Assembly (NCBI GenBank): GCA_964635575.1
Contig: CAZWNY010000040.1
Span: 1 to 17,101 of the forward strand
Direction of reading: 5' to 3'
Length of the DNA: 17,101 nt
Source of the DNA: GCA-2733415 sp964635575
Lineage (GTDB): Bacteria > Bacteroidota > Bacteroidia > Flavobacteriales > Flavobacteriaceae
Shown: piece by piece, positions 6,394-15,503 of the stretch
Layout: every line of letters starts with the position of its first letter
Numbering within the stretch: position 1 is the first letter of the stretch
Made by a program: the position numbers and the translations under genes
The notes under the pieces: model-generated
Told to the model about the DNA's origin: nothing
The model's database searches: none
The model's input: the letters and a program-made list of their open reading frames with translations, nothing else

Positions 6394-8400
6394 ATGAATA
6401 CACCAATTACCAATACAGAAAAATTAGTTTTTGATAGAAAAAACTTAACAGACAATACACTTTTACATTTGTATAAAGCAATGTTAAAGCCACGAATGAT
6501 TGAGGAAAAAATGCTAATATTATTGCGTCAAGGTCGTATATCAAAATGGTTTAGTGGTATTGGGCAAGAGGCTATTTCGGTAGGTGTTACTTTATCGTTA
6601 AAAAAAGAAGAATATATTTTACCAATGCACCGTAATCTAGGCGTGTTTACGACTCGTGAAATTCCGTTAAACCGTCTGTTTTCACAGTGGCAAGGAAAAG
6701 CAAATGGGTTTACTAAAGGTAGAGATCGTAGTTTTCATTTTGGGACACAAGAATTTAATATCATTGGAATGATTTCTCATTTAGGACCACAATTTGGTAT
6801 TGCAGATGGTATTGCTTTAGGAAACTTATTAAAAGACAATAAGCAGGTTTGTGCTGTATTTACAGGTGATGGAGGAACAAGTGAAGGTGATATTCATGAG
6901 GCATTAAATGTAGCTTCTGTATGGAAATTACCTGTTTTATTTTGTATCGAAAATAACGGATATGGTTTATCGACTCCTGTTAGTGAGCAATTTAACTGTG
7001 AACATTTGGCCGACAGAGCTAATGGTTACGGTATGGAAAGCCATATAATTGATGGGAATAATATTTTAGAGATATATACAAAGGTTTCGGAATTAGCAAC
7101 TAGTATGCGTAGTAATCCAAGACCTATATTTTTAGAATTTAAAACCTTTAGAATGCGTGGTCATGAGGAAGCAAGCGGAACTAAATATGTGCCGCAAAGT
7201 TTAATGGATACTTGGTCAAAGAAAGATCCTATTGAAAATTATAAAAACTTTTTAATGCAAGAAGGTATTTTAACTGATGCATTAGAGAATGAATATAGAG
7301 CCGAATTTAAAGCAACAATTAATACGAATTTAGAAATCGCTTTTGCAGAACCTAAAATAGAAGTTAATTTAGAAAACGAATTAGCTGATGTTTTTAAAGA
7401 GTCAGATAATGAAATTGTTTTACCAAATACTGAATCAAAAAATATTCGTTTGGTAGATGCTATTTCTGAAGGATTACGACAGGCAATGGAAAAACATCAT
7501 GATTTGGTAATTATGGGACAAGATATTGCAGAATACGGAGGTGTTTTTAAAATAACAGATGGTTTTTTAGATGCATTTGGTAAAGATAGAGTTAGAAATA
7601 CTCCAATTTGCGAAAGTGCAATTATAGCTGCCGCTTATGGTTTATCTATAAACGGAATTAAATCTGTAATGGAAATGCAATTTGCCGATTTTGTGTCTTC
7701 AGGTTTCAATCCAATAGTTAACTTATTAGCAAAATCTCATTATCGATGGGGACAAAATGCCGATGTAGTAATTCGTATGCCATGTGGAGCAGGTGTTGCC
7801 GCAGGACCTTTTCATAGCCAAACAAATGAAGCGTGGTTTACTACTGTCCCTGGACTAAAAGTAATATATCCAGCGTTTCCTGCCGATGCAAAAGGATTGT
7901 TAACTACCGCAATTAACGACCCAAATCCTGTTTTGTTTTTTGAACATAAAGCATTGTATAGAAGTATTTATCAAAATGTGCCTACCGATTACTATACGCT
8001 TCCGTTAGGAAAAGCATCTATATTAAAAGAAGGAAGTGATATTACTATTATTAGTTTTGGAGCAGGTGTGCATTGGGCATTAGAAACTCTTAAAAACAAT
8101 CCTAATATAGCTGCTGATTTAATAGATTTAAGAAGTTTAGTGCCTTTAGATAAAGAAGCTATTTTTAAATCCGTTAAAAAAACAGGAAAAGTAATTATTT
8201 TACAAGAAGACAACCAAATGGGAAGCTTTGGCAGCGATTTATCTGCCTTAATTATGGAAAATTGCTTTGAACAATTAGATGCTCCTGTTCGAAGAGTTTC
8301 TAGTATAGCAACTCCAATACCGTTTGAGGCTAACTTAGAGCAACAGTATTTGCCAAAACAACGTTTTGAAATGGAGTTAATTGAACTATTAAACTATTAA
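6394..8400 (+). CDS. Fused alpha/beta E1 subunit of a 2-oxoacid (branched-chain) dehydrogenase
   Basis: A 668-residue thiamine diphosphate-dependent E1 in which the alpha and beta chains, separate in most bacteria, are one polypeptide. Residues about 20-325 are E1-alpha: TPP/Mg motif GDGG from 158, then 26 residues after GDG, then NN at 187-188, and the phosphorylated-loop-like region FRMRGHEEAS. A charged linker follows, and from about 350 (NIRLVDAISEGL) to the end is E1-beta with EYGGVFKITDGF, NTPICESAI and MEMQFADF. It decarboxylates a 2-oxo acid and passes the acyl group to lipoyl-E2; homologues in Bacteroidota are annotated as branched-chain 2-oxoisovalerate or general 2-oxoacid dehydrogenase. 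E2 and E3 genes are not in the window, so substrate range is inferred. A promoter is seen upstream, and the nitroreductase gene starts 5 bases after its stop. Confidence 0.94.
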   Translation: MNTPITNTEKLVFDRKNLTDNTLLHLYKAMLKPRMIEEKMLILLRQGRISKWFSGIGQEAISVGVTLSLKKEEYILPMHRNLGVFTTREIPLNRLFSQWQGKANGFTKGRDRSFHFGTQEFNIIGMISHLGPQFGIADGIALGNLLKDNKQVCAVFTGDGGTSEGDIHEALNVASVWKLPVLFCIENNGYGLSTPVSEQFNCEHLADRANGYGMESHIIDGNNILEIYTKVSELATSMRSNPRPIFLEFKTFRMRGHEEASGTKYVPQSLMDTWSKKDPIENYKNFLMQEGILTDALENEYRAEFKATINTNLEIAFAEPKIEVNLENELADVFKESDNEIVLPNTESKNIRLVDAISEGLRQAMEKHHDLVIMGQDIAEYGGVFKITDGFLDAFGKDRVRNTPICESAIIAAAYGLSINGIKSVMEMQFADFVSSGFNPIVNLLAKSHYRWGQNADVVIRMPCGAGVAAGPFHSQTNEAWFTTVPGLKVIYPAFPADAKGLLTTAINDPNPVLFFEHKALYRSIYQNVPTDYYTLPLGKASILKEGSDITIISFGAGVHWALETLKNNPNIAADLIDLRSLVPLDKEAIFKSVKKTGKVIILQEDNQMGSFGSDLSALIMENCFEQLDAPVRRVSSIATPIPFEANLEQQYLPKQRFEMELIELLNY

Positions 8401-8405
8401 AAAAA

Positions 8406-8963
8406 ATGATTTTTGAAACCATAAAAAACAGACGATCAATTTATCCACCACAATTTAATACGGAAGAAATAAGAAAGGAAGAAATATTAATTTTACTAGA
8501 AGCTGCGAATTGGGCTCCAAGTCATTATAATACAGAGCCTTGGCGATTTAAAGTATTGAAAAGTACTAAGGTAAAAGAAGAATTTAGCGAGTTTATTGCA
8601 GCAACTTACAAGGAAAATGCACCTAAATTTTCAGAATTAAAATACAATAAACTAAAAAGTATGCCTTTAAAATCGGCAGCTATAATTGCTATTTGTATGC
8701 AAAGAGATATAAAAGAACGCATGCCAGAATGGGAAGAAACTGCAGCAGTTGCCATGGCAGTACAAAATTTATGGCTACAAGCAACCGATATGAATATTGG
8801 TGGCTTTTGGAGTTCGCCAAGAGTGATTATTAAAGACATGCATCATTTTTTTGATTTTAATGAAGGTGAAGATTGTATGGGATTCTTTTATTTAGGGTAT
8901 TATGATGAACTGCCAGATAATGGAACAAGAGGTAATATTTCTGAAAAAACAGTTTGGTTGTAA
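8406..8963 (+). CDS. Nitroreductase-family FMN-dependent oxidoreductase
   Basis: A 185-residue flavoprotein of the nitroreductase fold. The N-terminus has the phosphate/FMN-binding signature KNRRSIYPPQF, then LEAANWAPSHYNTEPWRF, where N42 and W45 lie in the flavin and substrate environment. The centre has AAVAMAVQNLWLQATDMNIG and the end GFFYLGYYDE. The short length and layout resemble the YdjA-like subgroup, which acts as a homodimer using NAD(P)H; the natural substrate is unknown. It starts 5 bases after the E1 dehydrogenase stop and is probably cotranscribed, though no functional link is evident. Downstream it converges with the OsmC-family gene across 130 bases that hold no convincing terminator. 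Confidence 0.9.
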   Translation: MIFETIKNRRSIYPPQFNTEEIRKEEILILLEAANWAPSHYNTEPWRFKVLKSTKVKEEFSEFIAATYKENAPKFSELKYNKLKSMPLKSAAIIAICMQRDIKERMPEWEETAAVAMAVQNLWLQATDMNIGGFWSSPRVIIKDMHHFFDFNEGEDCMGFFYLGYYDELPDNGTRGNISEKTVWL

Positions 8964-9093
8964 CTAAGTTTTAGTTGTTTAATTAGGTATTAAACCGTTC
9001 GGTTAAAAAAACGAGGGTTTACGTTATTGAAATTACAAAATTTTTAGACAATACTTTTGTTTTGGTTACTCGCTATCAAAAAAAGGTACAGAG

Positions 9094-9501
9094 TTAAACA
9101 ATAACAGATACTATTTCGGTTTTTTCTTTAACCATTTTTGCTATAGGACATTTGCCTGCAACGGAAAGCAATCGTTTACGCTGATTATCCGTTATCCGTT
9201 TTTCAAAAGATATTTGCTCTATCAATTTTTTTTGAATACCATTTTCAGTTTTAATAGTTTCTTGCGTCATATTTACCGTAATTTCCCCTAAATCCCAACC
9301 TTTGTTTTCGGCATATATGCGTAAGGTTATTGATACACATCCTCCGATAGCCGTTAGTAAATACTCCATAGGAGTTGGAGCGTTATCGCTTCCTCCTTTG
9401 GTAACAAGCATATCAGTTGCTGCATAATGGTGACGCATTTGTGCTTCTGCGAAATAATTTTTAGAGGTTAATACTACTTTTGAATTCGTATTTTCGTTCA
9501 T
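9094..9501 (-). CDS. OsmC-family protein (peroxidase-like)
   Basis: A 135-residue protein of the OsmC/Ohr superfamily, small cytoplasmic thiol-dependent peroxidases that reduce organic hydroperoxides. Both redox cysteines are present: Cys55 in the helix start AIGGCVSITL and Cys118 in AGKCPIAKM. The conserved TPMEYLLTAIGGC lead-in is intact. It lacks features that would separate Ohr from the wider OsmC group, so the general name is used. It is a single minus-strand gene between two plus-strand blocks, with a candidate promoter at 9541-9572. It might instead be one of the OsmC members of unknown role. Confidence 0.9.
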   Translation of the reverse strand: MNENTNSKVVLTSKNYFAEAQMRHHYAATDMLVTKGGSDNAPTPMEYLLTAIGGCVSITLRIYAENKGWDLGEITVNMTQETIKTENGIQKKLIEQISFEKRITDNQRKRLLSVAGKCPIAKMVKEKTEIVSVIV

Positions 9502-9540
9502 AAATTTAGGGCTTTAAGTTTACATAATTTAAGGTGTTAA

Positions 9541-9572
9541 CAAATTTAATCAATATCAATTAAAAAATACAA
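9541..9572 (-). promoter_or_regulatory. Candidate promoter of the OsmC-family gene
   Basis: On the minus strand TTG (9572-9570), a 21-base spacer and TAAATTTG (9548-9541), an exact -7 consensus match ending 39 bases before the start codon at 9501. The 129-base divergent region also has near matches facing right (TATATTTA at about 9592), but no exact one. Confidence 0.5.
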
Positions 9573-9630
9573 ATTTTAGTTACTTATTTTGTATATTTAG
9601 AGTCTAAAATTATAACAAACCCTAGTTGTT

Positions 9631-11314
9631 GTGGATAGTATTGAAGTCAAAAATTTATCGCTCTCTTTTAAAAATAATAAGATAGAAAGTCAAGTGTTGT
9701 TTAACATATCCTTTTCTTTAAAAAAAAAACAGTATTTTAGGAGTTGTTGGCGAGTCAGGTTCGGGTAAATCAGTTTCGTCATTAGCAATATTAGGCTTAT
9801 TACCTGAAAAAAATACCATATATAACACAGGTGAAATTATTTTTGAAGGCAATGACCTTTTACAATATACAAATGATGATTTCAGGAAAATTAGAGGCCA
9901 TAAAATCGCAATGATTTTTCAAGAACCAATGACTTCTTTAAATCCATCTTTAACCTGTGGAAAACAAATATCTGAAATAATACAACTACACTTAAAATTA
10001 TCTAAAAAAGATGCGAAAATAGCAGTTTTAGCATTGTTTGAGCAAGTAAAACTACCTGATCCAGCAGTTGTATTTAAAAAATATCCGCATCAAATATCTG
10101 GAGGACAACAACAAAGAGTAATGATTGCAATGGCAATTGCCTGTAAACCAGATGTATTAATTGCAGACGAACCTACAACAGCATTAGATGTTACTGTGCA
10201 AAAAGAAATTATAGCATTGTTAAAAAATATTCAGAAAAAAACAAAAATGAGCATCTTATTTATCTCTCACGATTTGGCTTTAATCTCCGAAATTTGCCAA
10301 GACGTTATTGTAATGTACAAAGGGAAAATTGTAGAAAGTGGAAACGTGCAACAAATTTTTAATAACCCAAAAAATAACTACACAAAAGCTCTAATAAACT
10401 CAAGACCATCAACCAAAACACGTTTAAAACGCTTACCAACAATAGCCGATTATTTAAGTGATACTGAAATTAATGACGTAATAACAGAAAAACAACGTCA
10501 AGAAAATCATCAAAAACTATATAGTAAAAAACCTATTTTAGAGATTAAAAATGTAGATAAAAATTACATTAAAAAAGGTTTTTTATTCCAGAAAGATGTA
10601 GTTTTTAAAGCCGTAAATCAAGTTAGTTTTAATGTATATGAAGGTGAAACTTTAGGATTGGTAGGCGAATCTGGTTGCGGAAAATCTACATTAGGAAATG
10701 CTATTTTACAACTAGACAAAGCGAGTAGCGGACAAATTTTTTACAAAGGGCAAGACATTACTAAAATACCTAAAAAAGAACTACGTAGCTTACGAAAAGA
10801 AATTCAGCTTATTTTTCAAGATCCATATTCGTCCTTAAATCCACGTATTCCTGTTGGAAAAGCGATTATGGAACCGATGAAAGTTCATGGTCTGTATAAA
10901 AACGATAAAGAACGAAAAGAAAAAACAATAGCCTTGTTAAAACGTGTTGGGCTATCCGAAAATCATTTTTATCGATATCCGCACGAATTTTCTGGAGGAC
11001 AACGCCAACGGATTGGTATTGCACGTACTATAGCTGTAAACCCGAAGTTGATTATTTGTGACGAATCCGTTTCGGCATTAGACATATCAGTGCAAGCACA
11101 AGTATTAAATTTATTAAACGAATTGAAAGAAAATTTTGGGTTTAGTTATATTTTTATCTCACACGATTTAGCAGTCGTAAAGTATATGAGCGATCAGTTA
11201 GTTGTTATGAATAAAGGGAAAATAGAAGAAATTGGCGAAGCAGATGCTATTTACGAAGATCCACAAAAAGCATACACAAAAGCGCTAATTAATGCAATAC
11301 CAAAGGGAATTTAA
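9631..11314 (+). CDS. Tandem-domain oligopeptide/dipeptide-type ABC ATPase, frameshifted at A10
   Basis: Encodes about 560 residues if one base of the A10 run at 9720-9729 is ignored. The GTG at 9631 starts VDSIEVKNLSLSFKN, in phase up to the A-run; after it the frame shifts by one and continues SILGVVGESGSGKS. As written, the first frame stops at 9766. NBD1: Walker A GESGSGKS (9749-9772), Q-loop FQEPMTSLNP, signature ISGGQQQR, Walker B VLIADEPTTALD, switch ISHDLA. NBD2: GESGCGKST, FQDPYSSLNP, FSGGQRQR, LIICDESVSALD, ISHDLAVV. This is the DppD-DppF type joined in one chain, including the C-terminal oligopeptide-domain motif after each NBD. It would energise import of peptides or similar solutes; permease and binding-protein genes are not in the window. 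The ATG at 9911 lies inside the Q-loop and is not a start. All motifs downstream are intact, arguing against an old pseudogene. Confidence 0.87.
9720..9729 (+). other. A10 homopolymer causing a frameshift in the ABC ATPase gene
   Basis: Ten A residues between CTTT and CAGTATTTTAGG. With nine, the reading is SLKKNSILGVVGESGSGKS, which continues into the Walker A motif; with ten, the frame ends at 9766. It is either a sequencing or assembly error or a true slippage-prone site. Confidence 0.85.
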
Positions 11315-11410
11315 ATTAATTATCAATAAACTGATGCATCAACAATAATATTTTCTGTATCTTGTTTAAAAAATATAAAACAAAAAAATCGACTTAAAGT
11401 AACCTATAAT

Positions 11411-12685
11411 ATGCAAGAAGATTTTTTACATTACATTTGGCAGTATCAACAATTTTCTGCGATTCCGTTAAAAACCACTGACGGAAGTATGCTTCAGATA
11501 ACAAAAGTAGGAATAAAAAACAAAAAATCAGGTCCCGATTTTTTTAATGCACAACTTATAATTAACAATCAAAAATGGGCAGGTAATGTTGAAATACATG
11601 TAAACTCTTCCGACTGGTATGTGCATCAGCACCAAAACGACAACGCCTATAAAACCGTTATATTGCATGTAGTTTGGGAAGATGATGTCGCTATTTTTGA
11701 CGAAAACAATAACGCCTTAAAAACCTTAGTTTTAAAAGATAAAGTAGCAGCTTCATTATTGAAAAATTACAACAAATTACAACACACAAAAAACTGGATA
11801 CCTTGTGAAAAAACAATTCATACGATAACTAATTTTACATGGGTTTTTTGGAAAGAAAAATTAATAATAAACCGACTTCAACGCAAAACAGAAACATTAA
11901 ATAATCTTTTAGTGAAAACCAATAACAATTGGGAAGAATTACTTTTTTTATTACTCGCTAAAAATTTCGGCATTAAAATTAATCAACAACAATTTTTGCA
12001 ATTAGCACAATATATTTCTTTTAGTGTATTTAAAAAAGAAAATACAAATGCACTAGCATTAGAAAGTATATTGTATGGTCAAGCAAATATGCTAGTTAAA
12101 AATATAGAAGACGCCTACTATCAAGAGTTACAGCAAGAGTACAAATATCAAAAAAAGAAGCATCAATTGTCAGGCAAGTTACTTCAAATGGAGTTTTTCG
12201 GATTGCGACCTATAAGTTTTCCAACCATTCGATTATCGCAATTAGCAATGTTATACCATAAAAATACTTCGTTGTTTTCTAAAATCATCAATATAAAAAC
12301 CCTTGAAGATGCACAAAATATTTTTTCAGTAACCGCAAGTAGTTATTGGGATACACATTATACCTTTGGAAAAAAATCATCAAAAAGAAAGAAAAAACTT
12401 AGTAATACATTTATTGAGTTGTTGCTAATTAATACCATTATACCGTTGCAGTATCAATATGCAAAAAATTTAGGAAAAGATAATTTAGAAGACCTTTTAG
12501 CACTCTATAAAACCATTCAGCCAGAAAAAAATGGAATTACCAAAGCATTTAAAAACTTAAAAATTCCAATAAAAACAGCACTAGACAGTCAATCGTTAAT
12601 TGAATTAAAAAACGAATATTGCGCTCAACAAAAATGTTTAAAATGTCAAATTGGAAACCAATTATTACATCAAAAACAAAAATAA
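11411..12685 (+). CDS. DUF2851 family protein
   Basis: A 424-residue soluble protein matching, from memory, the Bacteroidota-wide DUF2851 family of unknown function. Recognisable parts are the start MQEDFLHYIWQYQQF, the region KSGPDFFNAQLIINNQKWAG followed by NVEIHVNSSDWY with HVVWEDD, the central FFGLRPISFPTIRLSQLAML, and a C-terminal CLKCQIGNQLL whose two cysteines may bind metal or form a redox pair. The N-terminal block with EIH and several Asp/His residues has the look of a nuclease-like or metal-binding fold, but this is speculation. No signal peptide or membrane segment. It starts 96 bases after the ABC ATPase stop, with no exact -7 box in the gap, and precedes the PspC-like gene by 22 bases. 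Confidence 0.85.
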   Translation: MQEDFLHYIWQYQQFSAIPLKTTDGSMLQITKVGIKNKKSGPDFFNAQLIINNQKWAGNVEIHVNSSDWYVHQHQNDNAYKTVILHVVWEDDVAIFDENNNALKTLVLKDKVAASLLKNYNKLQHTKNWIPCEKTIHTITNFTWVFWKEKLIINRLQRKTETLNNLLVKTNNNWEELLFLLLAKNFGIKINQQQFLQLAQYISFSVFKKENTNALALESILYGQANMLVKNIEDAYYQELQQEYKYQKKKHQLSGKLLQMEFFGLRPISFPTIRLSQLAMLYHKNTSLFSKIINIKTLEDAQNIFSVTASSYWDTHYTFGKKSSKRKKKLSNTFIELLLINTIIPLQYQYAKNLGKDNLEDLLALYKTIQPEKNGITKAFKNLKIPIKTALDSQSLIELKNEYCAQQKCLKCQIGNQLLHQKQK

Positions 12686-12690
12686 ATCCC

Positions 12691-12698
12691 TATTTTTG
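12691..12698 (+). promoter_or_regulatory. Candidate -7 box for the PspC-like/potassium channel pair
   Basis: TATTTTTG, an exact TAnnTTTG match lying between the DUF2851 stop and the ATG at 12708, with nine bases to the ATG. It would give a leader of only a few bases. No TTG is found 17-23 bases upstream. Confidence 0.4.
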
Positions 12699-12707
12699 AT
12701 ATTTATT

Positions 12708-12935
12708 ATGAATTTTATAAAAGAAATAAAATATTTTTTCGAAAAACACGGTTTTGCAGTATCTTCCCGATTAGCAGATCGATTGGGTATGCGAGCAAAA
12801 AATGTACGATTATTTTTTATTTACATCACTTTTGCAACCGTAGGAGTTTCCTTTGCGATTTATTTAACTATAGCTTTTTTGTTAAAGTTAAAAGATTTAT
12901 TATACACAAAAAGAAGTTCAGTATTTGATTTATGA
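12708..12935 (+). CDS. PspC-domain small membrane protein
   Basis: A 75-residue protein. The N-terminal 35 residues resemble the PspC domain start (KHGFAVSSRLADRLGMRAKN then VRLFF), followed by one hydrophobic stretch (about 36-60) that should span the inner membrane, and a short basic tail. PspC family members sense or respond to envelope stress; this is a minimal version with no attached DNA-binding or regulatory domain. An upstream ATG at 12651 is in frame, but it lies inside the DUF2851 gene and adds a low-complexity Asn/Lys segment, so the ATG at 12708 is preferred. Its TGA stop overlaps the next ATG (ATGA, 12932-12935), indicating translational coupling to the potassium channel. Confidence 0.72.
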   Translation: MNFIKEIKYFFEKHGFAVSSRLADRLGMRAKNVRLFFIYITFATVGVSFAIYLTIAFLLKLKDLLYTKRSSVFDL

Positions 12936-13945
12936 ATATACTATACATATCAAAGTTTAAACGTGCAATTTTATTTTTAATAATGGTGCTACTTATAGGT
13001 ATATTTGGGTATAGGTTTATAGCAAACTATACTTGGGTTGACGCTTTGTACATGACTGTAATAACAGTAACAACTGTTGGTTTTGCAGAAGTGCAACCTT
13101 TAGATGCTGTGGCAAAAATGTTTACCGTATTTTTGATATTATTTAGTGTGTTTTTTATAACCTATGCAATTTCAGTAATATCAGAATATATGTTGAGTAA
13201 AAATAATTTGGGAAAATTAAAACAAAATAAAGTGAAAAACAAAATATCAAAATTAAAAAATCACGTTATTATTTGTGGTTACGGAAGAAACGGAAGGCAG
13301 GCAGCAAAAAAATTAGCGGCATACAAAGTTCCTTTTTTGGTTATTGAAAAAGATAAAGAATTAATCGAAAAATTTGAAGACGAAGTGTTATTTGTTTTCG
13401 GAAACGCAAATGAAGATGAAACTTTGGAAGCAGCAATTATCAATAAGGCATCTAGTGTTATTGTAACATTACCCAGTGATTCCGACAATTTATTTATTGT
13501 GCTTTCAGCACGACAAATGAATAAAAATTTAACCATAATAAGTAGAGCGTCTGAAGAAACATCAACTAAAAAATTAAAACTTGCAGGAGCAAACAATGTA
13601 ATAATGCCCGATAAAATAGGAGGAGATCACATGGCATCTTTAGTTGTTATGCCAGATTTGGTAGCGTTTTTAGACGACCTTTCAATTATGGGAAAAAACA
13701 CCGTAAATATAGAGGAAATCGCAATAGAAATACTAACCGATAATGTGAAAAATCAAACCATACGAGATTTAGATTTTAGAAAAAAAACAGGATGTTCAAT
13801 AATAGGATATAAAAATAATAAAGGAGAATATATAATTAACCCAGAAGCAGATATGGTTTTAGAACCGAACTCTAAACTAATTGTATTAGGTCGTCCAGAA
13901 CAAATTTTAGCACTAAATAAAATGTTTAATTTAAAATTAAATTAA
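12932..13945 (+). CDS. Two-TM potassium channel with cytosolic RCK (TrkA-N/TrkA-C) domain
   Basis: A 337-residue inner-membrane channel of the MthK-like architecture. TM1 is about residues 12-30, pore helix about 35-46, selectivity filter TTVGF (47-51), TM2 about 60-84. The RCK N-lobe starts near 110 with the Rossmann motif GYGRNG (116-121) for a nucleotide or other ligand, and a TrkA-C lobe covers about 250-335. It probably forms tetramers that pass K+ under control of ligands bound to the RCK ring. The filter is followed by AE rather than the common GD; the Gly-Tyr/Phe core is intact, so K+ selectivity is expected. Its start overlaps the PspC-like stop by four bases, so the two are made from one message. 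Confidence 0.92.
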   Translation: MNILYISKFKRAILFLIMVLLIGIFGYRFIANYTWVDALYMTVITVTTVGFAEVQPLDAVAKMFTVFLILFSVFFITYAISVISEYMLSKNNLGKLKQNKVKNKISKLKNHVIICGYGRNGRQAAKKLAAYKVPFLVIEKDKELIEKFEDEVLFVFGNANEDETLEAAIINKASSVIVTLPSDSDNLFIVLSARQMNKNLTIISRASEETSTKKLKLAGANNVIMPDKIGGDHMASLVVMPDLVAFLDDLSIMGKNTVNIEEIAIEILTDNVKNQTIRDLDFRKKTGCSIIGYKNNKGEYIINPEADMVLEPNSKLIVLGRPEQILALNKMFNLKLN

Positions 13946-14049
13946 CGTCCTAATTATAATTTTACAGATTAAAATTTTTGAAATCGCTATTTTTTTTGCA
14001 TATTGCTACCTGAATAATCAATCAAAAAACAGAACTTAAACTTTAAAAG

Positions 14050-15503
14050 ATGAATAAAAAAATAATCACAATATTATTTACAATAGCGCCGATATTAATG
14101 TTTGGTCAAGAAAAAGGATTAGCCGAAAAAATAAATGAAGGTTTTGAACCCATTGCAGAGGCATGGGGGAATTTTGTGTTTTATTCGATAAATTTAGGTG
14201 GCGGAGTAAAAATGCCGATTGTAATTATATTATTATTAACAGCAGGATTGTTATTTACCATTCTTTTTAGATTTGTAAACATTAGAAAATTTCCTGTTTC
14301 AATAAACATTGTAAGAGGAAAATACGATAGTATCGATCACGTAACCACAGCGCCAATGGTAGGCGATGTAACTCCAGGAGGAGACGCTATTGAAACTGTA
14401 CGTATAGAAGAACAAGAAGGAGAAGTTTCTCATTTTCAAGCCCTAACCGCAGCATTATCTGGAACAGTTGGTTTAGGTAATATTGCAGGAGTAGCAATTG
14501 CAATATCTTTAGGTGGACCAGGAGCAACTTTTTGGATGATTTTAGCAGGTTTAATAGGAATGTCTTCTAAGTTTGTAGAATGTACGTTAGGTGTAAAATA
14601 TAGAGATGTTGGAGAAGACGGAACCATTTACGGAGGTCCAATGTATTATCTTAAAAAAGGTTTTGCAGATATAGGTAAAGGTACTTTAGGTAAAATATTA
14701 GCGGTTATTTTTGCAATTATGTGTGTTGGAGGTTCATTTGGTGGCGGTAATATGTTTCAAGCCAATCAAGCAGCACAGCAATTTAATACCATGATAGGAA
14801 ATAACTCCACATCAGCAGGTTTGATATTCGGAATAATTTTATCTATATTAGTTGGTATTGTAATTATTGGAGGCATTAAACGTATTGGTCGTATTACCGA
14901 AAAAGTAGTTCCATTTATGGTAGGTATCTATTTTTTAGCTGCCATAATAATTTTAGTAGCTAAGTTTTCAGATATCGGTTGGGCATTTGGTCAAATTTGG
15001 GAAGGAGCTTTTAATCCTAAAGGAATTTCAGGAGGATTATTGGGCGTACTAATTATAGGCTTCCAAAGAGCCGCATTTTCAAATGAAGCTGGCGTAGGTT
15101 CTGCCGCAATTGCACATTCAGCAGTAAAAACAAAATATCCAGCATCGGAAGGTTTAGTAGCCTTGTTAGAGCCATTTATTGACACCGTAGTTGTTTGTAC
15201 AATGACAGCGCTAGTCATTATTATTACAAACGGTGACGGTAGCATAATGACATACGGAGTAGAGTCTGCCGATGGAGTTTTAGCAACATCTAAAGCATTT
15301 GCATCCGTAATCCCTTGGTTTCCTTATGTGTTAACCGTAGCAGTAGTATTATTTGCATTTTCAACCATGTTATCTTGGTCATATTATGGACTACAATCTT
15401 GGATGTTTTTATTCGGAAGATCTAAAAAATCCGATTATACCTATAAAATTTTATTTTGTCTATTTATTATAGTAGGTTCAGCAGCAAGTTTAGGTGCAGT
15501 AAC
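14050..15503 (+). CDS. Sodium:alanine symporter (AGCS family), 3' end lost in assembly gap
   Basis: 484 complete codons of an inner-membrane amino acid:cation symporter, truncated by the N run. It opens with a leader-like segment ending in FGQEKG (cleavage likely after FGQ), as in Bacteroidota homologues. The first true TM is near residue 55, and the AGCS signature SGTVGLGNIAGVAIAI lies at about 137-152. GGPMYYLKKG and FQRAAFSNEAGVGSAAIAHS are further family motifs. It takes up alanine or glycine with Na+. Family length suggests roughly 60-90 C-terminal residues, including the last TM segments, are missing; that count is a recollection of family size. It is 104 bases downstream of the channel gene; that gap has only near matches to a -7 box. 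Confidence 0.92.

Noticed and set aside
8962..8980. AACTAA-GTT-TTAGTT stem after the nitroreductase stop as a terminator
   Set aside because: Only six mostly A/T pairs and no clear T-run follow; too weak to call.
8993..9004. AACCGTTCGGTT palindrome followed by A7 as a terminator or operator
   Set aside because: On the plus strand it is followed by A not T, and on the minus strand the T-run comes before it; a five-pair dyad alone is expected by chance.
9911..9913. ATG at 9911 as the start of the ABC ATPase
   Set aside because: It lies in the Q-loop of the first ATP-binding domain; Walker A would be lost, and the sequence upstream codes for the missing part in the same frame back to the A-run.
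11332..11341. TGATGCATCA palindrome between the ABC ATPase and DUF2851 genes
   Set aside because: Ten bases, no loop, no T-run and no repeated partner nearby; could be a binding site but nothing supports it.
12651..12707. Upstream ATG extending the PspC-like protein by 19 residues
   Set aside because: It overlaps the DUF2851 coding end and adds a low-complexity segment; the ATG at 12708 begins the recognisable domain and follows a -7 box.
13946..14049. TATTTTTTTTG near 13989 as a -7 promoter box for the symporter gene
   Set aside because: The T-run is too long to fit TAnnTTTG, and the nearest TTG is only about eight bases upstream.
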